A DNA stretch of 64,000 nt from Bacteroidota bacterium (GTDB lineage Bacteria; Bacteroidota; Ignavibacteria; Kryptoniales; JAKASW01). The notes under the pieces are model-generated. The model saw only the letters and a program-made list of their open reading frames with translations. It was not told where the DNA came from and searched no databases. The stretch covers positions 62,001 to 126,000 of the forward strand of contig JAJYIT010000006.1 of NCBI GenBank assembly GCA_021789975.1, in the 5' to 3' direction. Both the position numbers and the translations under genes were made by a program. Below, piece by piece: positions 46,576-57,642 of the stretch (positions are counted from its first letter, which is position 1; the number at the start of each line of letters is the position of its first letter).

Positions 46576-49190
46576 TCGGGGACACCATATTACATTACAG
46601 AATCATCGAGAAGCTCGGCGAAGGCGGTATGGGGGTTGTTTACAAAGCCGAGGATATCTCCCTCAAGCGGATAGTTGCGCTGAAGTTTCTTCCGCGCGGA
46701 CTCAGCAGCGATATCGAGTCCAGAAGTCGCTTTGTCCAGGAGGCGCAGGCCGCCTCTGCTCTTCAGGACAACAACATCTGCACGATCCATGATATCAGTA
46801 AGACTGACGATGAAGAGATGTTCATCGTGATGGACTGCTACGGGGGCGAATCCCTGAAGGAGAGAATATCTCGCGGACCGTTGAAGAACGACGATGCATT
46901 AGAGGTTGCCGTCCAGGTTGCCAAAGGACTATCTAAAGCCCACGAGAAAGGCATAATTCACCGGGATATCAAGCCGGGAAATATTTTCATAACAAACGAT
47001 GGTGTGGTCAAGATACTCGACTTTGGCCTGGCAAAGGCATCAGGAAGGACACAGCTGACACAGGTCGGCTCGACTGTCGGTACATGCAACTACATGTCTC
47101 CCGAACAGGCAAGAGGGGACGAGGTCGATGGAAGAACAGATATCTGGTCGTTGGGAATCGTACTGTACGAGATGCTAACCGGTGTACCCCCATTCAAATC
47201 CGATTACGATCAGGATGTCACCTACTCGATAGAGAACCGGGAGCCGGACTTGGCAAGAATTCCTGCGGAGCTGCTTCCGATTTTGCAGAAGGCCCTTGCA
47301 AAGTCGCCCGCTGATCGATATCAAAAGATCGAAGAGATGTTGTCGGACATCGACCGCGCACGAAACAGAGTTGTCGGCGGAAAAGGTTTTTACCCCAGCG
47401 GGCACAGGGTTCGCCGGATGAAATTGCGCACGAAGCTTTCCTTCACTGCCAGCCTTGTCGCTCTACTGGCGTTCGCCGCCGTCTATTATTTCAGAGTTGT
47501 CGTCAAACTGGATACTCCGAACGCTGCCGCGACCAATAGTATGAAAATGATCGTGGTCCTTCCGTTTGAAAACCTCGGTTCTCCTGACGACGATTATTTC
47601 GCCGAAGGGATGAGAGATGAAATTTCAAACAGGCTTTCCGCACTGGGTTCAATGGGAGTAATCTCGAGGGGCAGCGCGGAGAAATGTGCGCACACGAAGA
47701 AGACCGCGAGGGAAATCGGGAGGGAGCTGGGCGTCGATTATATACTCGAAGGAACCATTCAGTGGGCAAGAGGAAAAAGCAAAGAGAGTCGCGTAAGAAT
47801 CTTTCCACAACCGGTACGGGTGTCGGATGACATAAATATCTGGTCGGACTCATACGACCGGGTGATAAACGACGTATTCCAGGTGCAGGGCGAGATAGCT
47901 CAGAACGTTGTCAGCAAACTTGGGATCAAATTAGTGCCGGGTGAACAGGTTGCCGGACCACCGCCCACTAACAACCTGGACGCGTATGACTATTATCTTA
48001 AGGCTCTGAAATTTCATTACGGCCCGTCCACAGGATCTAACATAAAGACCGCTGTGAAGCTGTACCAGCAAGCGATTGCCCTGGATTCGAACTTCGCCGC
48101 CGCGCACGCTCAGCTTTCAATTGCGTACAACGGATTGTTTTTCTGGTGGTGGGACAGGGACAGCTTGAATCTCAAGAAAGCTGCCCGGCATTTAAGCAAG
48201 GCAGAGCGGATTGATCCGAACATTGCGGAAGTACACCTGGCGAAGTTCTATTACTACGCCAGGTTCACGAGCGACACGGAAAAAATATTTCAGGAATTGA
48301 AAAACACACTTGAGATCCAACCCAACAACGCCGAGGCGAACATAGAGATCGCCTATTACTACCGAGACAGGGGACAGGTTGAACTTGCACGGAAGAGTGA
48401 ATCCAAAGCCGTTCAGTTAGATCCGTTGAATGCCCGTTATCCATCGATGCTCGGTGGACAATGCAATTCCAGAAGAGAATACAAGGACGCGGAACAATAC
48501 TTCAAACGAGCGATTGAGCTGAGTCCCGCCACTAGTGGTTACTATGTGGCTCTCGCTCAGAACTATGTGGACCTAAATGGCTCCACAAGACTCGCGTGGG
48601 AAGCCGTTAAGAACATAAAAGATGACGAGTACGAGGAGGACAATAGCAATATCTTTGTCTATTTGAGTGTGTTGGACCGGGACTTTGATAAAGCCATGTC
48701 GATATTGAAGTCATCTCGGAGAGAATACAGGAACGTGGCGCAAGCTTATATGTCCAGTTTGCAGATGATCGCGCTCATATACAGATACCAGGGGAATTAC
48801 GGACTTGCGAGGAAATATTTCGATTCTTCAAAGGTGAAGATAGAAAAACTGATCGCCACTTCTCCAAAGGATTTTCGTCTCCCATTGTCACTGAGTATCA
48901 GTTATGCCGGCATTGGTGAGAAAGAGAGGGCTCTCGGTCAACTTGAAAAAGGGATAAAGCTGCTCGACTGGTATGAAGACAAAGCGTGGATCGACCATAA
49001 TCGGAAAATATATCTGGCTCAAATATCTATCCTGGTCGGTGATCATGAAACCGCTTTGAAACAGATTGAGGCCTTGGTTTCAACGAAAGTGGCATTTTTC
49101 TCCGTCAACAGGATGAAGCTTGATCCATTGTATGACCCGCTCCGGAATCTGCCGGAGTACAAGAAGATAATAAAGGAGAATTCGGGTTAG
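46572..49190 (+). CDS. Membrane Ser/Thr protein kinase with TolB-like and TPR domains
   Basis: The start at ATG 46572 is chosen because kinases of this family begin just before HYRIIEKLGEGGMG; the longer upstream frame is rejected. Domains: PknB-type kinase (~8-270) with LGEGGMG, catalytic Lys38 (VALKFL), HRDIKPGN and LDFGLAKA; a membrane segment at ~290-310; a TolB/FlgO-like domain at ~330-460 (IVVLPFENLGSPDDDYFAEG); then many TPR repeats to the end. It probably senses an envelope signal and phosphorylates unknown targets. Confidence 0.9.
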   Translation: MIGDTILHYRIIEKLGEGGMGVVYKAEDISLKRIVALKFLPRGLSSDIESRSRFVQEAQAASALQDNNICTIHDISKTDDEEMFIVMDCYGGESLKERISRGPLKNDDALEVAVQVAKGLSKAHEKGIIHRDIKPGNIFITNDGVVKILDFGLAKASGRTQLTQVGSTVGTCNYMSPEQARGDEVDGRTDIWSLGIVLYEMLTGVPPFKSDYDQDVTYSIENREPDLARIPAELLPILQKALAKSPADRYQKIEEMLSDIDRARNRVVGGKGFYPSGHRVRRMKLRTKLSFTASLVALLAFAAVYYFRVVVKLDTPNAAATNSMKMIVVLPFENLGSPDDDYFAEGMRDEISNRLSALGSMGVISRGSAEKCAHTKKTAREIGRELGVDYILEGTIQWARGKSKESRVRIFPQPVRVSDDINIWSDSYDRVINDVFQVQGEIAQNVVSKLGIKLVPGEQVAGPPPTNNLDAYDYYLKALKFHYGPSTGSNIKTAVKLYQQAIALDSNFAAAHAQLSIAYNGLFFWWWDRDSLNLKKAARHLSKAERIDPNIAEVHLAKFYYYARFTSDTEKIFQELKNTLEIQPNNAEANIEIAYYYRDRGQVELARKSESKAVQLDPLNARYPSMLGGQCNSRREYKDAEQYFKRAIELSPATSGYYVALAQNYVDLNGSTRLAWEAVKNIKDDEYEEDNSNIFVYLSVLDRDFDKAMSILKSSRREYRNVAQAYMSSLQMIALIYRYQGNYGLARKYFDSSKVKIEKLIATSPKDFRLPLSLSISYAGIGEKERALGQLEKGIKLLDWYEDKAWIDHNRKIYLAQISILVGDHETALKQIEALVSTKVAFFSVNRMKLDPLYDPLRNLPEYKKIIKENSG

Positions 49191-49223
49191 GAAATAGCTC
49201 AAAATCATAAAAAGGTAGCTGTC

Positions 49224-50532
49224 ATGGGAAAAGGGAGCATGGTACTTCTTGTTTGCATTATTGCCGGGCTGCAAGATACGCTTGCGCAATCGACCACAGC
49301 CAACCTGGAAGGCTGGATACTCGACGCGAAGAATCAGCCGGTCATTGAAGCAATTGTGCAGGTAAGTTCACCGGACCTTCAGGGAGTGCGTGGGACAATA
49401 ACCGACGAACATGGTTACTTCCGAATCCCGGCATTGCCAGTAGGAATCTACTCCGCCGGTATAAGTCACGTATCATATCAGCAAGTTACCATCAAGGGCA
49501 TCCGCCTGCGGCTCGGACAAACGATCACGGTCGGAGGAATCCATATGATGGAACAGGCAATAACGACAAACGAGGTGGTGGTATCGGGAAGCAAGCCTGC
49601 TATGGACGTACGGTCCTCCGCTGATGATCAGGTGTTAACCGCCAGCGAGTTCCGCCAGCTTCCTATTGAGCGTAATTATTTTCACATCGCGGAATTGCTG
49701 CCCAATGCAAACGCCAGCTACAAGAGCGATGGTGGTACAAACTTCGCTGGAGCAACAGGGGAGGAAAACAGGTACTTCATTGACAGATCCGAAGTGACAG
49801 GAGTTGAGATGGGGGTCCTGAGATATGATTTGCCATATAATTTTGTTAGAGAGGTTGAAATTCGAACCGGCGGGTACCAGGCTGAATATCAGAGTGCTTT
49901 AGGTGGAGTCGTAAACACGATCACCTATTCCGGAAGCAACGAATTTCACTCCTCGATATTTGGTTTTTTAACCAACAACGATTTCAGCAAGGCACCAAGA
50001 CTATCTGCCGGTCAACCGCCAAAGGGGGATTACGGTAACTACGATATCGGCTTCGGACTGGGAGGCCCGATACTGAAAGACCGGCTTTGGTACTATGTCG
50101 CCTACGATCCGAGTGTTGTATTCGAAGATGTCTATGTGAATGGACCGGGGATGCAAAGCAGCTGATTGACATATCACAAGTTTGCCGGCAAACTCACCTG
50201 GGATGTCGATGAAAGGAACCTGTTGGCGTTGTCAGTGTTCGGTAATCCATATTCAGGCCGCCAGGTTGCACTTGGGAATATCGACCCTCAATTTAATGTG
50301 ATGAATCCGGAAGCTGTCAACAGAAACGTGGCTTATTTAATTTCTGATGCCGCCGTCAGGGGAATCCATAACATCAGCGGCAACTTCATACTTGAGTCAT
50401 CTCTTTCCATGAGCATTATGAAAGTCAAGATAACCCCGACCTCGGCACAAGGAGCTGAGCCGACCTTCTTGGATTACACAAACGGAACCGCTTCAGGAGG
50501 ACTGGGATTTACGGAATTGAATCCGTATCGCG
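49224..50532 (+). pseudogene. Decayed TonB-dependent receptor, N-terminal part
   Basis: Signal peptide (to DTLAQ), CarboxypepD_reg-like domain (~28-115), plug (~130-240; ELLPNANASYKSDGG, YFIDRSEVTG) and the first barrel strands. TGA at 50163-50165 interrupts the frame after GPGMQSS; the same frame then continues (TYHKFAGKLTWDVDERN) to about 50530. There it is fused to the mature start of a T9SS cargo in another frame. Several hundred barrel residues are missing. It is the third TBDR of the 8125 subgroup. Confidence 0.85.
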
Positions 50533-53500
50533 ACCGGCCAGACCAGCAAGAACCGCAAATCGAAGGTCCACGAAGTTCTTACGAATGGTGCTTATGCAGC
50601 TATGGATATCAACAACATTTTCAATTACTACTCCAATGACGGCGATGGATCCTTCAATCCTTACAAAAGAAACACCGAGGGGTTTGAGTTTCCGATCGGG
50701 TCAAAGTACGGAACCTGTATGCTTGAAGACGGCCTTGTTTGGACGGCTTTCAAGAACAATTCGCTCTGCAGCGGCGGTTCCACCTACACTCATGGCTTGC
50801 AGGCCGGGAAGATTCTTGTGAATGGTACATCATCGCATCCGCCAGTGGCAGATGACCCGGGTAACACCGCGAATAGGATCTATCGCGTTCGCCCGGACAT
50901 GAGGCCAACATCCGATTCCGGTAAGGTTGCTTCAGAAACGAAGGTCCTGAACCGTGCCGAAATGCCTTACTTTAACAGAAGCGGAATAAGCTCCAGAATG
51001 ACCGTCAGCGAACTCTTGAACCAGTATTGGAGTGACTGGAACGAGTGGCCGGCGAATGAAGGCGCACCATTTACCGACGCGAGCGGAGTGGTCCATCCTA
51101 ACGGAGGGAGTGGCTACAATCCTAGTACCTGTACTCCGGGGTTTCCGGGTACGGATCAAACCCAATGGTGTGTCATGAATGACATGGACACGTCGAGAAC
51201 TCTGGGCCTCTACGCCTCTGACCCGATAGGGATCGAGGTTCAGCGCACGATCTGGGCGTACAACTGTGGGGGTGGATTGGGAAACACGATTTTCATCAGC
51301 TACCGCTTTATCAATAAGAGTGGCGCGGAGTTGGACTCCATGTATGTCTCGCAATGGGCGGACCCCGATGTCGGCTATCCGGGAGATGACGCTGTCGGAT
51401 GCGATACAACCTTGAACCTTGGGTACGCTTACAACGCTGTACCATATGACCAGTCCTACACGGGTGAATTAGATTCACCGCCGCCCGCAGTCGGCTTTGA
51501 ACTCCTGCAGGGTCCTATCGTACCTGGAACGGCGAGCGATACTGCAACTTGGAATATGGGGAAGATCGCAGGAAAGAAAAATCTGCCGATGACATCGTAT
51601 TTCTTTTCTTGCGGGGGGAGCTCCATATTCGCAGATCCGTATTTGTACACCCCCGATGGCACACTGCAATGGTACAATGTTATGAGAGGGTTGACGACAA
51701 TCGATGGGTTACCACTAACTGCATCGGTTACCGGTGGAAGCAAATACTGCTACGCGGGTGATCCGGTCACAAACACAGGTCAGACATTCATAGGATCGGG
51801 GACAGTCGCTGTTCCGGGAGACATTTGCGTGTACATAAACTCCGGCCCTTTTACCATGATGCCAGGAGATACGCAGCAAGTCGTGCTCGCTGCAATTGCA
51901 GGTATTGGAAAAGACTACCTACAATCGATTTATGTTTTGAAGAAAAACAGTTACGATGCCGAAGTAGCTTTTCGTAATGCGCTCAATATGACAACTGTTC
52001 CTTCTCCGACCACCCCTGTCTCTTCAGCAAACAATGCCGGTGGCGCCATCTTAGTACAGTGGGGAAATGAGGCTGAGAGTTTTACTCAATCTAGATATTT
52101 GTTCGAAGGTTATAATGTGTACCAACTATCTTCGCCGATAGCTTCAAAGGAAGGCTCCAGACTAATCGCTACCTTTGACAAGATCGACGGGGTAACATCT
52201 TTAGACGGTTATGAGCTTGATCCTGCGACCGGCAAGGTGGTACTGGAGTAGCAGCAATACGGCACCGACTCTGGACTGCAGTATCAGCTTGCGATAAGGA
52301 AGGACTACATTGAGAATGCCCCCTTAGTCAAAGGCAGGAAATATTACTATGCGGTCACAGCTTATGCTGCAAGTGCTGATCCCAACGCAGGCATTAACAA
52401 CACCGAAAGTCGTATCGTACCGGACACCGTGTCGTTCGGTTACGAGCTGCCCGGACCAAATTATGGAGATCGAATCTCTGCAACCCACATTGCGGGGACA
52501 TCGGGCGGCAGCGTGAACGTCACAGTCATGGATCCTTCAAAGTTGACTGGCGATCAATATCGGTTGGTGTTTCATAGCGAAACTTACTCGCTTGGTTCAG
52601 ATGGTGTATGGAATGATATTACAGCTACCGGCAAGAACAAGAGGCTCCTCAAGGTGCAAGATTTGACGGGCTCGTCTTTATCTTCCACTGCAACCTGGAG
52701 TGAGGAGATCAAAGGTTACATTGACGTCCACACCGCTGTACATCTGGACTCACCCAACTACGATTACTGTGATGGGGTAAAGTTGACTTTTCCATCCGGC
52801 GTCATCATAGACAAAGCTTACGAGCCGATTAGTAACAAAAACGGATCGACCATCCCTTACTATATCGATAATGCAACCAATTCTATTTTCTTTGGCAATA
52901 CCTCAGCCCTTTCCCCTGATACCACCGAGAGGACAGGCAACGGTGTCTTTGCAGGTGGTGAAGAAATTGTGGTGACTGTCCACCCCGCAACTTTGCCGAT
53001 GCTAATCAATTACACCATGTATGATGACAATTTTGGAGCGACGTATGTCGACCCCGGTCATGGATTTCCAACCGGAAAACTAGTCGATATATCCGGAGTT
53101 GTTACATTGTCGGGGGCCATCGCAAATAGGGTCGTGGTTCAGAAACAGTGGGATGTTGAAGATGTGACAAAAGGAAGTGTTGCTCTTAGTGATCAGACCG
53201 TAGTAGCTGGCCAGGATATCTATGCGCCAAATTATTATTTTGAGACTAACGGAATGCGCGGACCCGGCGGATCTTCCGGTAGCATGTTTGCAGACGTTGG
53301 CCCGACCGGAGATCAGGTATTCGACGGGATTAAAGTGGACGTCGACGGTACTTACAAAACTCCGACTACGATAGGCAAGATAGTCTACTTGAAGGAAGGG
53401 AGCGGGTCCGGTTACAAAATCACAGACTTCACCGTGTTCGGATTTGCGGATGGCACTGCGGCCTCTTCTATGCCGTTATACGGGCTTAGCGGTGGTGTAC

Positions 53501-54339
53501 CTCCGACTGTCATAGCAGATCTGCAACAGGGTTATTAGCTAAAGTGGACCGGTGTACTTGCTGACACTACCATAAACGGGAAGACGGTTGTTATCACAAA
53601 GTCTGGCGGTTCGATTGCTACACTTTTTGGTGCAAGCAACTACTCTATCGCAGACCATCCGTTGAATCCCAATCCCGGGAGTAAGACTCCTTTCGCGATA
53701 AGAATACCTTTCGAGATCTGGAACATTGACAAAGGAGAGCAGGTAAACCTGCTTATCTACGATCAAAACACCGCTGCCATTAATCCGATGACGGCAAGCA
53801 TCTTTCCAGTGTGGCGTACCAGCGACAGGATGTATGCCTGGGTGGTAAATACGAAATACACGCCAACTGTTTTGGACACCAAATGTACGGCCGTAGTTGA
53901 CAGGTTAACCTGGAGCATAGTGTTCATGAAATCAATCTTTACGACCGGGGATGAAATAGAAATACTTTATAACAAGCCGATACAACTGGGGGTTGATGTG
54001 TATACCTTCACTGTTCCACAGGGAGTCAACGGCATATCGAACCAGAACAAGAAAGTGGTGAAGGAATTTTCTTTATCACAGAACTTCCCCAATCCATTTA
54101 ACCCGAGGACGACGATCAATTTCCAGTTACCGAAGAGCGGCCACGTTACGTTGCGGATTTATGACATTCTCGGCAGGGAAGTTGTAACTCTCATCGATGG
54201 AGAAAGACCTGCGCGTACGTATCAGGCAATCTTCGATGGTTCTCGCTTTGCGAGCGGAGTCTACTTCTATTGAGTTGATGCTGTTGGTGATAACGGGCAG
54301 AGATTCAGTTCCGTAAAGAAGCTGGTACTCGTGAAATAA
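50533..54339 (+). pseudogene. Decayed T9SS cargo protein
   Basis: A single reading frame from about 50533 to TAA 54337-54339 is broken by TAG 52249-52251, TAG 53536-53538 (where the intact copies have Glu in QQGYELRW) and TGA 54271-54273 (within the final GVYFY-DAVGD strand). No signal peptide remains. The body parallels 11149-14619 and 2-1585. The C-terminus differs: it has the classical QNFPNPFNPRTTINFQLP sorting domain instead of the FPNPYYG type. Confidence 0.88.
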
Positions 54340-54379
54340 CCCCGCGCTTGAGAATGGAGATCGTAGCCTATTGTGCAAC

Positions 54380-54438
54380 CCTGCGAAGGTTCTGGTTGAA
54401 GGTTTCTTGCCTTCGCTGCAACCTTCGCAGGTTTCTTT
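54380..54438 (+). terminator. Terminator-like hairpin between the cargo pseudogene and RND gene
   Basis: CCTGCGAAGGTT (54380-54391) pairs perfectly with AACCTTCGCAGG (54420-54431), followed by TTTCTTTT. It would stop plus-strand transcription. The 28-nt loop contains further CTTCG/GAAGG copies. Confidence 0.7.
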
Positions 54439-54442
54439 TCCA

Positions 54443-57400
54443 TTATTTCCCCTCTGCAGCTTCGGGTTCCAGTCCCCCGAGACTCTTCGGAGATTTCTCC
54501 TTGCCAAAGGCCCGCTTCAATTTCAGCTGCACATTTTCAAGGAGGACATACATAACTGGGACAAGAACCAGCGTAAGAAACATCGAGCTTAACAACCCAC
54601 CGATGATTGCCCACGCCAAACCCGATTTAAATTCCGAGGCTGCATCATGGGACAAAGCGAGAGGTAACATGCCGAGTACCATTGCCGAAGTAGTCATAAC
54701 TATCGGCCTGATCCTGCTTTCACCTGCTTCGATGAGCGCATCGAAAGTCGACAGGCCATCCTCCCGTTTCTTCTGATTTGTCCTGTCAACCAGCAGTATC
54801 GCGTTCTTTCCGACAAGGCCGATGAGCATTATTACACCAAGAATCGTGAAAATGTTCAACGAATTCATCGTCAGGGCAAGCGTTAGAAATGCACCGACCA
54901 TTGCTACAGGGATTGAAAAAAGGATTACGAATGGATCGATATATGAATCGTAAAGTGCAACCAGAACGAGATAAACGAATATTATAGCTGCAATGATTGC
55001 AATTCCGAGACTGCTGAAAGCGTCTGACTGCTGCTTAAGATCCCCCCAATATGTTATGTCTACACCAGGTGGCAGATGTTTCTTGGCCATTGCATCTCTT
55101 ATCTCCTGTCCGACGGTTCCCACCGGGCGTCCGATTACTTGGGAATACACCGTTACCGAACTGATGCGGTCGAAGCGTTGTAACACCGAAGGCCCTGAAG
55201 ATTGGTACACGCTAGCAAACTGTTGCAGCTGGATCTTCTGTCCTTTGTTGTTGATAAACGTCATCCGCTTGAGGTCGGAAATCTTCGACCGATCGAACTT
55301 ATCAAGAGATACGAGAATATCGTAGTCATCCTCACCCTGGGTAAATTTCGCATCGTCATTTCCCTGCATGGCCACCTGGAGGGTTGCACCGACGTCCGCA
55401 ATCGAAAGTCCGAAGGCGGCAAGCTTCTGACGATCTATCGTTACACGCATTTCCGGATTTGCAAGACTGGTTGAAAGCCGAACGTCTGACGTTCCCGGAA
55501 TAGATTTTACTACATCTTCAAGAACCTGAGCAGAGTTGAGAACATCGGCACGGCTTGGTCCGCTGACGATCAGTTGTATCGGGCTTGAGTTCGCCGTCCC
55601 AAACAACCCGATTGGATTCACCCGCACTCGAACGCCTGGAATCTGCTCTGCAAACTCCTTTATCCTCTCGCCAACTCTCTCGGTGGAAAGCTTTCTTTGT
55701 CCTTCGGGCACGAGGTCCACGTCTAGTTCTGAATTGTGGTTTGATGAGAGTCCGATAAAACCTTCGTTCGAGACTCCCACTTCGACAAAATCCTTTTTGA
55801 CCTCCGGAAGGGAGTTCACATAGTTTTCAACTTTCCTGGTCACAAGATTGGTTTGTTGGACGGTGTAATCCGGCGGCATATCCAGGATGACTGCAAATTT
55901 GCCCATGTCTGTCTGGGGAATGAATTCTGCGCCGATGAATCCGAGAGGTGCGAGTGCCAGTGAAGCGAAGAACAGGACCGCGGAAAGCGCGACCACTTTC
56001 CATCTATTGTGGAGGCTCCATTTTAGCAAGCTTATGTAATGGCTTATCAGAGAGCGAAAATAGTTCTCAAAGCCTGAAGTGAACCGGCCAATCAGCGTAC
56101 CTTCAGTCATTTTCTCAAGTCTGCTGATTCTAGAAGCGAGAAGGGGGGTGACGGTGAATGAGACAAATAGACTCATCAGCGTGGAAATGACCACCACCAA
56201 GGCGAATTCGCGCACGATATTGCCGACCAGACCGCCGGTGAGCGCAAGCGGCACGTATATTACCACGTCAACCATGGTTATCGACAGTGCGGCAAACCCG
56301 ATTTCGTTTCTGCCTTTCACTGCTGCCGTATTCGGCCCCTCTCCTCTTTCAAGATGATGATGTATGTTCTCAATTACCACTATTGAGTCATCGACGAGTA
56401 TACCCACGACTAACGACAAGCCCAGCAGGGTCATCAAGTTTAGGCTGAAACCTAATGCATACATCACGATGAAAGTTGAAAAAATTGAAGCGGGAATTGC
56501 GAGCATTACGATGAATGAATTCCGGATACTGTGAAGAAATAACAGCATGACGATTGCCACCAGGACCACGGCAAGCAGAAGATCGAACTTAACACCGTTC
56601 GCTGCTTCCATTGTAAACCTGGAACCATCATCCGCAATGTTGAACTTGATATTCTCGGTCTTGTACTCGTTCTGAATCTTCGTGAGCTCTTGCCGGACCA
56701 GCTTACTTACGTTCACCTCGTTTGCATCGGTTTGTTTCTGCACCAGTATGCCTATTGAAGTGACGCCGTTGATTCGGGTGATGGTCTTGTACTCCTTGTG
56801 TCCATCCTCCACTTCGGCGACATCCGACAGGCGTACTTCGCCGCCGTCAGGGGATCGCTTAAGGATCAAGTTTCGAATCGTGTTTATCGAGGTGAATTTG
56901 CCAGCGACTCGTACGACAAGCTGGCTGCGATTGCTCTGTATCTTGCCCGTGGGAAAATCAACATTGGATGTTTTGATTGCGTTCAAAACTTGAAGGACAG
57001 ATATTCCGTAGGCGTTCAGCTTCGCCTCCTGAAGGTTCACTCTGATTTCCCGCTGAATGCCTCCGACTAATGTTACTAACCCGACGCCGGGCACTTCAGA
57101 CAGTTGCGGCCGAATTCGATCCACCACAAACTGGTACAACTCTCTGGAGGGAAGGTTACTTGTAACCCCGAGCCTCAGAACCGGAATCGCCTGGAGATCG
57201 ATTTTCGATACTGACGGCGTCTTGACGCCAACCGGGAAAGTTCCGAGAATTTGGTTAATCTCTTGTTGCGCCTGCTGGATTTCCGTACTTATGTCCGCGT
57301 CTTGATCAAATTGCACGATAACGAATGAGACACCTTCGCTGGAAGTGGAGGATATGCTGTTGATCTTGTCGAGTGACGACAGGGCATCCTCCATAGGCTT

Positions 57401-57592
57401 CGTGACTGAAGTCTCCACTTCATCGGGCGATGCACCGGGATAAACTGTGGTCACCGTGAGCACAGGGGGAGTAATTTTTGGTATGAGCTCGTAGTTCATG
57501 TTGAGCAGGCTGTAGACTCCGAGTAGTGCCAGAGCTCCGAAGACAACCACTACGAGTGTTGGCCGTTTTATCGCTAATTCTGTGATAGTCAT
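54443..57592 (-). CDS. RND efflux transporter (HAE1/AcrB-type)
   Basis: 1,049 residues, normal for AcrB-type pumps. ITELAIKRPTLVVVVFGAL begins the first membrane helix. Two large periplasmic halves and twelve helices follow. The proton-relay helix carries the LVVGILVDDSIVVIENI motif with paired Asp, and GLVGKNAILLVD marks the second half. It pumps drugs or lipids out with the adaptor encoded upstream. No outer-membrane channel gene is nearby. Confidence 0.93.
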   Translation of the reverse strand: MTITELAIKRPTLVVVVFGALALLGVYSLLNMNYELIPKITPPVLTVTTVYPGASPDEVETSVTKPMEDALSSLDKINSISSTSSEGVSFVIVQFDQDADISTEIQQAQQEINQILGTFPVGVKTPSVSKIDLQAIPVLRLGVTSNLPSRELYQFVVDRIRPQLSEVPGVGLVTLVGGIQREIRVNLQEAKLNAYGISVLQVLNAIKTSNVDFPTGKIQSNRSQLVVRVAGKFTSINTIRNLILKRSPDGGEVRLSDVAEVEDGHKEYKTITRINGVTSIGILVQKQTDANEVNVSKLVRQELTKIQNEYKTENIKFNIADDGSRFTMEAANGVKFDLLLAVVLVAIVMLLFLHSIRNSFIVMLAIPASIFSTFIVMYALGFSLNLMTLLGLSLVVGILVDDSIVVIENIHHHLERGEGPNTAAVKGRNEIGFAALSITMVDVVIYVPLALTGGLVGNIVREFALVVVISTLMSLFVSFTVTPLLASRISRLEKMTEGTLIGRFTSGFENYFRSLISHYISLLKWSLHNRWKVVALSAVLFFASLALAPLGFIGAEFIPQTDMGKFAVILDMPPDYTVQQTNLVTRKVENYVNSLPEVKKDFVEVGVSNEGFIGLSSNHNSELDVDLVPEGQRKLSTERVGERIKEFAEQIPGVRVRVNPIGLFGTANSSPIQLIVSGPSRADVLNSAQVLEDVVKSIPGTSDVRLSTSLANPEMRVTIDRQKLAAFGLSIADVGATLQVAMQGNDDAKFTQGEDDYDILVSLDKFDRSKISDLKRMTFINNKGQKIQLQQFASVYQSSGPSVLQRFDRISSVTVYSQVIGRPVGTVGQEIRDAMAKKHLPPGVDITYWGDLKQQSDAFSSLGIAIIAAIIFVYLVLVALYDSYIDPFVILFSIPVAMVGAFLTLALTMNSLNIFTILGVIMLIGLVGKNAILLVDRTNQKKREDGLSTFDALIEAGESRIRPIVMTTSAMVLGMLPLALSHDAASEFKSGLAWAIIGGLLSSMFLTLVLVPVMYVLLENVQLKLKRAFGKEKSPKSLGGLEPEAAEGK

Positions 57593-57642
57593 TGTAATTG
57601 GTCCTTGTCAGCTTTCCTTTCCGCTCACATCGCGGGCGTAGA

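Noticed and set aside
50163-54273. Possible stop-codon recoding (selenocysteine or pyrrolysine) in the cargo-like gene
   Set aside because: Both TGA and TAG occur, intact paralogues have ordinary codons there, no SECIS-like structure was evident, and a frame-shifting deletion is also present. Decay or assembly error is simpler.
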